Assembly (NCBI GenBank): GCA_038373865.1
Contig: JAXGGA010003897.1
Location: 31,793-95,792, forward strand
Direction: 5' to 3'
DNA: 64,000 nt
From: Uloborus plumipes
Lineage: Eukaryota > Arthropoda > Arachnida > Araneae > Uloboridae
Part shown: positions 59,209-64,000 of the stretch, piece after piece
How positions within the stretch are numbered: position 1 is the first letter of the stretch
Layout of the letters: each line of letters starts with the position of its first letter
Position numbers and translations under genes: made by a program
Notes under the pieces: model-generated
What the model saw: the letters and a program-made list of their open reading frames with translations, nothing else
Databases searched by the model: none
Told to the model about the DNA's origin: nothing

Positions 59209-61048
59209 GGGGAAGACCGCCTATATTGGACCACTGCTTAAATTGGACCTCGGGCTTAAAATCTAGTACAGAGATCTATGCTAAACTTTAACGGTAGATA
59301 CATAAAGTTTTAGGAATAAAATCAATGTGTATGAAGTTTCACCAGTCTTCGAACTGTGTAGCGTGAGTTACGGCATGATTTATGTTGGAAACGTGTAAAA
59401 TCTTATTTTGCGGTCTTGTACCTAGTAAGATAGTACTAAAACTTGTAAGCTGAGCTAAACTGCTGTTATAGCATGATAATCTGTGTTTAATAAGGATCAC
59501 ATCTATGTATTTACATGCGCGGTTGTGATAATTTTTGACAGAGAAATTATCTGAAGAATAAAAAATGGCATGTTTTCCTTTATTGGACCGAAAAAATTTT
59601 CCTATATTGGACCGGTGGTCCAATTTAAGAATATGATTTTAAGCAAGACTTTTCATTAATTGTAACATTAAATAAGTGACTCATTTGATTTAATAGCGGA
59701 GTTAAGATTATTTTAAGCATACTTTTACACCTATTCACGATATACATTTTTTTTATAAAGCACATTTTCTAGAAGCTGCAAATTCTTGAAATATTTTTTT
59801 TTTTCCTCTCTTTTTCCATTAAGTTGCAGTTTCAGGTTGTTAAACATAGTTATTAGTTTGAATAAAATTTGTGCTGGTTTACCGAGGGAAAAAAATGAAA
59901 TTCTTCGATTTTCTCGAAAAGATTTTAAAAAGAAACAATATGCTACTAAAATGTTCAATGTAGATGAAACCGGTCTTTTTACTACCCAAAAGCCTCAAAA
60001 TATATCGAAATATAAAAGTAAACACTAGTTTGGAGCAGCAATGTGTGGTGAACGTGTTAGAAACACACTTGCTATTTTCTGCGTGAGTGTAACAGAATTG
60101 CTACACCCCCCTATCTCCCCATGCTTATTTTCAAAAGAATACGTTCCAAATGAGATCCATTACCCAATATCGAGCAGAAGAACTGTTTGGTAACTCTTAT
60201 GGGTAAACCTCAATCAAGGCCATGGCGAATGTTGTGAGTTGATTCTAAAGAACAGGAGTTTGGTCTGTTAATTGACATGTGTTTAGCGGCATTGACTTGG
60301 CTGGAGCAGAGTTCGATGTAAGTAGTCCAGATAAAACTACTCAAAGTGAGCAGGCTACATGTTCGATGTAAGTTGTACTGTTGTACACCATGTGCAAGAA
60401 CTAGCTACGACTTAAATTAGTACAAGCTCTGCATAATCAGCGGATAGTTCTCATCAAAGCATGATTGTCAACTTCAACTATGATTTTGTAAAGGCCAGGC
60501 TTACATATCAATTTACCTAAAAAATATAAAACACAAAAAGGAAGGCTATCTCAGCAATCATTCTAACGCCGTATAACAGCATAGAACAGAAAAAGTCACA
60601 CAAGAATAAGCAAGAAACTGCACAAAACAATTGTTATTGCAATGTTTGTCATAGAGATGAAGCGCAAAAACTGATTAAATGCATGAAATGCTATCGGTGA
60701 GTGTATCAACACTGCCTAAATGAGACCGAAGCAAAAGAAAATCTATTGCAAATCCCGGAAAAAAGATGTATAGTTTAAATATAAATTATTCTATGGTTTT
60801 CTGGTACGGTCCAATTTAGGAAGCGCATGGTTCAATATAAGCGCATATATTCCTAAATTGGACTTTTACAACTTTTTGTAAGATAATTTTTTAAAAAATA
60901 ATGTCCATATTTTTAGAAAATATAAGCTCCTAGGGCGGTTCCTGATTAAATTTAGCTTACGATGGCCTATTTTGTATTTTTGTTTTGCTTCACATTGAGC
61001 GACACAGGCCTCCTGTTCTTAGGGGGTCCAATATAGGCGGTCTTCCCC
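59209..61048 (+). mobile_element. Pogo-like element (family C), copy 1
   Basis: 1840 bp between TA (59207-59208 and 61049-61050). Ends GGGGAAGACCGCCTATATTG and the exact complement, followed inside by GACC. The word TATATTGGACC/AAATTGGACC recurs at about 59222, 59240, 59583, 59602, 59617, 60808, 60826, 60853 and 61026. It contains a broken pogo-type transposase with part of the DDE domain and a PHD-like C-terminus. Confidence 0.85.
59840..60778 (+). pseudogene. Pogo-like transposase with PHD-like tail (C)
   Basis: The N-terminal part of the catalytic domain reads FNVDETGLFTTQKPQNI at about 59954-60004. VDETG carries the first catalytic Asp (59963-59965) of the DDE_1/CENP-B-type family. GAAMCGERV and LAIFCVSVTE continue the fold after a TAG. 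The later Asp-containing motifs are not recognisable. At 60632-60778 a Cys-rich segment (CYCNVC, KLIKCMKC, QHC) matches a PHD-type zinc finger, as found at the C-terminus of many arthropod pogo-like transposases. A TGA (60698-60700) sits where the family has Trp. Non-functional through stops, deletions and the missing helix-turn-helix start. Confidence 0.75.
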
Positions 61049-61050
61049 TA

Positions 61051-63284
61051 TATGTTTCTTTAGTTTTTCCACAATATGAATGCGCGAAATATACTGACAG
61101 AAGTACAAAAAAATATAAAAAATAATAAAAAAAATAAATAAATAAAAATAAAATAAATAAGAAAATAAAATAAATAAATAAATAAATGAACAAATAAAAT
61201 AAAATTAATAAGTAAAAAAAATAAGTTTTCTCATTTTGAGAATAGCGACTAAAGAACCTTCTATTTAAAAAAACGTAACATTGAAGTTTCCGCTTACATT
61301 ATTATTTTTATATGAGCTTGTGAAGTTATGGAAAAATTTGGCATTGTCTCACACTCTATGAATTTCTTAATTGTTCATTAATACACTTCCTTAGTTCTTC
61401 GTAATAAAATGAATAAACTATTGTGACTGTCTTACATCAAAAAATATGAAAACAAGCTTCTGGTTACGTAGCACAAATATACTCTGCGACTTTTCGTTAA
61501 TCTTAATTTTCTTTTTTATGCACGCAAACGTGTTTTTGTTTTCAAAACAAAAGATAACTGAAGATTAAAAAAAAAAAAGAAGAATCTTGTTGCTTATAGA
61601 AGAGATTTTGAAAGACTATACAAACGTTAAGATTTATGGAATGCTTTCAAGGAATAATTTGTGCCAATAATAGGTTTTGCTCTCATTTCTATAAATTACT
61701 TTAAAAACAAGATATGAGGTTAGTAGATTAAATTGAAACATATTTAAAATCCTAGCTACTTTATACATACGATACTTTTCTTCTCAAAACTTCCACGAAG
61801 TCCGCATTTTATGTACAACTATTTCATGTTCTAAAAAATCAATACATAAAGGCAATAAAATGCACAAAAGCGCCAGAAACGTTTTAAGAATGTAAAAAAA
61901 GCAAAACAAAAAGTTTGTTTCTTTGACAGGGTGCCAAATAAATATGTTCAAGATTTGAATGCATTTTTATTTCTTTTTTTCTACCCATTTATTTGCCAAA
62001 GTCTTCTGTAAATGCCACATGACAAAATGGAAAATGCTTGCTTGTCGACCTTTAAGCGTGATAAATTTTCAGAAACAAAATATGCTGTGACCTGAAGCAA
62101 TTTACTCCGGTGATATTTATATTAACGACAGAGAAATTCAAGTTGTATTATCGTAAACTCTGTAAGTCAATTGGTTAAACATGGAAAACGAAAGGTTGCA
62201 AGTAATAAAAGAAAGGTTTTTGTCCTTTGAGAGTAGTTATCATATTTTGGACATCCAAAAAACTTGTGTAAATAGCATGACACACTCAAAGCAAAAACAT
62301 GATATGTTTTGATATAAAACTTCATTTTTTTTTCTTCTCAATTTCATTAAACTGCGTGCACGAATAGAAATAACTTCTAATAAAAATTATTGTAAAACGC
62401 AAGCTGTGTTTGCAAAAACTCATATCTTTTAAATTTTTTGAACTAAATTCATTGTACACTACAGATAAAAACTGAAGGTAAAGTCTATCCCTAATAAGGT
62501 TATGAAACAGAAAAATAACCGTTTGGATATAGCAAACAGAAAGATACATGCGGGGAAAAGTGAAACTTTCTTTTTTTCAAATGTTAAAATTTTCTTTGAA
62601 AATTACAGTTCATAAAAAAGAAGAACGTACTTTATACATTAAACTGGTATTGAAGTGCTATTTTTATTTTTTGGATGAACTTTTACTCACAAAAAGGTGT
62701 GTAAAACGTTCAGTTTTTTACCTGGGGAACAGTGAGAAATAAAATATTTTTCAAATAAAATACTATCTACGTATTTAGTTCTTAAAAATGCTTTTGATCA
62801 AATGAATTACTAAATAAAATAATGAATAAAGAAATAAAAAGATAATTAAACAATAAACGGATAAATAAATTGAGTCATAATTAATACATGAGATAAAATA
62901 ATGAGTAAATAAAAGTGAATCGATAAGGAAAAAGGTAAATGAAATTATAAATAAGTGAATTATTAAATAAAGGAATACAAATGAATTACTTAATAAATGA
63001 ATACGTCAGTCATTTGATACATGATTGAAAAAATAAACAAAATGAGCTATTTTACTGACAAAATGTTTTTTTATTGAAAAGTAATTTTACGTAGCTTATT
63101 TTTACAACTATTATAAAGAAAAAGGGGCACATTGAGTGGATACACAATGCACAACTTATTTTTCTCAATTTTTAAAAATAGGCCGTAAGTTACTGCTACA
63201 AATCACTGCTAAGGCAGAACTGCAAGCATATAACGACAGCGTGTCTAAGACATCTACATACTGTATGAATTATACATCATTATC
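61051..63284. other. Non-coding; AATA simple sequence at both ends
   Basis: 61100-61220 is an aaataaataaaataaaa tract and 62810-63010 a degenerate aata/aatg tract. Nothing else recognised. Confidence 0.5.
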
Positions 63285-64000
63285 GGGGAAAACCGCCTAT
63301 ATTGGACCCCCTAAGAACAGGAGGCCTGTGTCGCTCAATGTGAAGCAAAACAAAAATACAAAATTGGGCTCGTAAGCTAAATTTAATCTGGAACCGCCCT
63401 AGAAGCTTATATTTTTTAAAAATGTGGAAATTATTTTTTAAAAATTATCTTACAAAAAGTTGCAAAAGTCCAGTTTAGGAACATATGCGCCTATATTGAA
63501 CCATGCGCTTCCTAAATTGGACCGTGCCAGGAAATCATAGAAGAATTTATATTTAAACTATACAGCTTTTTTCCAAGATTTGTAATAGAATTTCTTTTGC
63601 TTGGGTCTCACTTAGGCAGTGTTTATAAACTCACCGATGTCATTTCATGCATTTAATCATGTTTTGCACTTTATCTCTTGCAATAACAATTGTTTTGTGC
63701 AGTTTCTTGCTTCTTCTTGCGTGGCTTTTTCTGTTCTATGCTTCTTTCATGCGGCGTTAGAATAATTGCTGAGATGGCCTTCCTTTTCGTTCTTTCTATT
63801 TTTTAAGTATGGTGATATGTGAGCCGGGGCTTTACAAAATCAAAGTTGAAGTTAACAATCAAGCTTTGATGAGAACTTTCCGCTGATTCTACAAAGCTTG
63901 TACTAATTTACTAGCTACGACAGGAAATTCGTAGCTAGTTCTTGTACATGGTGTACAACAGTACAACTTAATCTGACTTTTGAAAAAGCATATGGCTCAC
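63285..64000 (-). mobile_element. Pogo-like element (family C), copy 2, partial
   Basis: Starts GGGGAAAACCGCCTATATTG and matches the complement of 61048-60360 of copy 1 (for example aggcctgtgtcgctcaatgt, gcgcttcctaaattggacc, gtacaacagtacaactta), so it lies in the opposite orientation. The window end cuts it. The dinucleotide outside the visible end is TC rather than TA, probably a mutated target duplication. Confidence 0.8.

Overview
This is AT-rich nuclear DNA from an arthropod, most probably an arachnid. The one convincing host gene encodes a sulfakinin neuropeptide precursor, an arthropod peptide family. Long intergenic stretches, CR1-type LINE debris, tRNA-Thr-derived SINEs and many Tc1/mariner, pogo, piggyBac-like and hAT-like DNA transposon relics point the same way. 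The arachnid assignment is inference; nothing here fixes the species.

Layout. 0-9 kb: intergenic DNA with a 0.43 kb TIR element, a TTAA-flanked piggyBac-like MITE and a 1.28 kb pogo-like relic (A). 12.2-12.9 kb, minus strand: the sulfakinin precursor in a single coding exon, with a splice acceptor just upstream of the ATG and a candidate poly(A) signal downstream. 11-37 kb: long non-coding DNA with repeated copies of a palindromic MITE (ends CACTG...CAGTG, target TA). One copy is split by a 1.6 kb TIR element (D). There are also tRNA-like SINEs, an AT minisatellite and a six-copy 118 bp tandem array. 37.5-40.9 kb: a satellite of about 88 bp units. Each unit consists of an AT-rich hairpin followed by a GC-rich hairpin, and the array reverses orientation at one of its own hairpins. 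Two SINE copies in opposite orientation flank it. 42.6-57.3 kb: three mariner-type elements, each turned into a large palindrome. Two of them clearly carry the 3' half of a transposase gene in both arms. 47-49 kb: a TIR element with four 121 bp repeats, and a CR1-like LINE 3' fragment. 55-58.6 kb: a transposon nest at least four levels deep (MITE, pogo-like B, CCC...GGG element, palindromic mariner). 59.2-64 kb: two oppositely oriented copies of a third pogo-like family (C), the second cut by the window end.

The genes do not form a pathway. The window is one neuropeptide gene inside a transposon-dense intergenic landscape. No intact transposase was found. The most distinctive themes are (i) inverted duplication at several scales (satellite, three mariners, MITEs) and (ii) many element families built from their own iterated short word. 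I found no CRISPR array, operon, rRNA gene or convincing functional tRNA gene.
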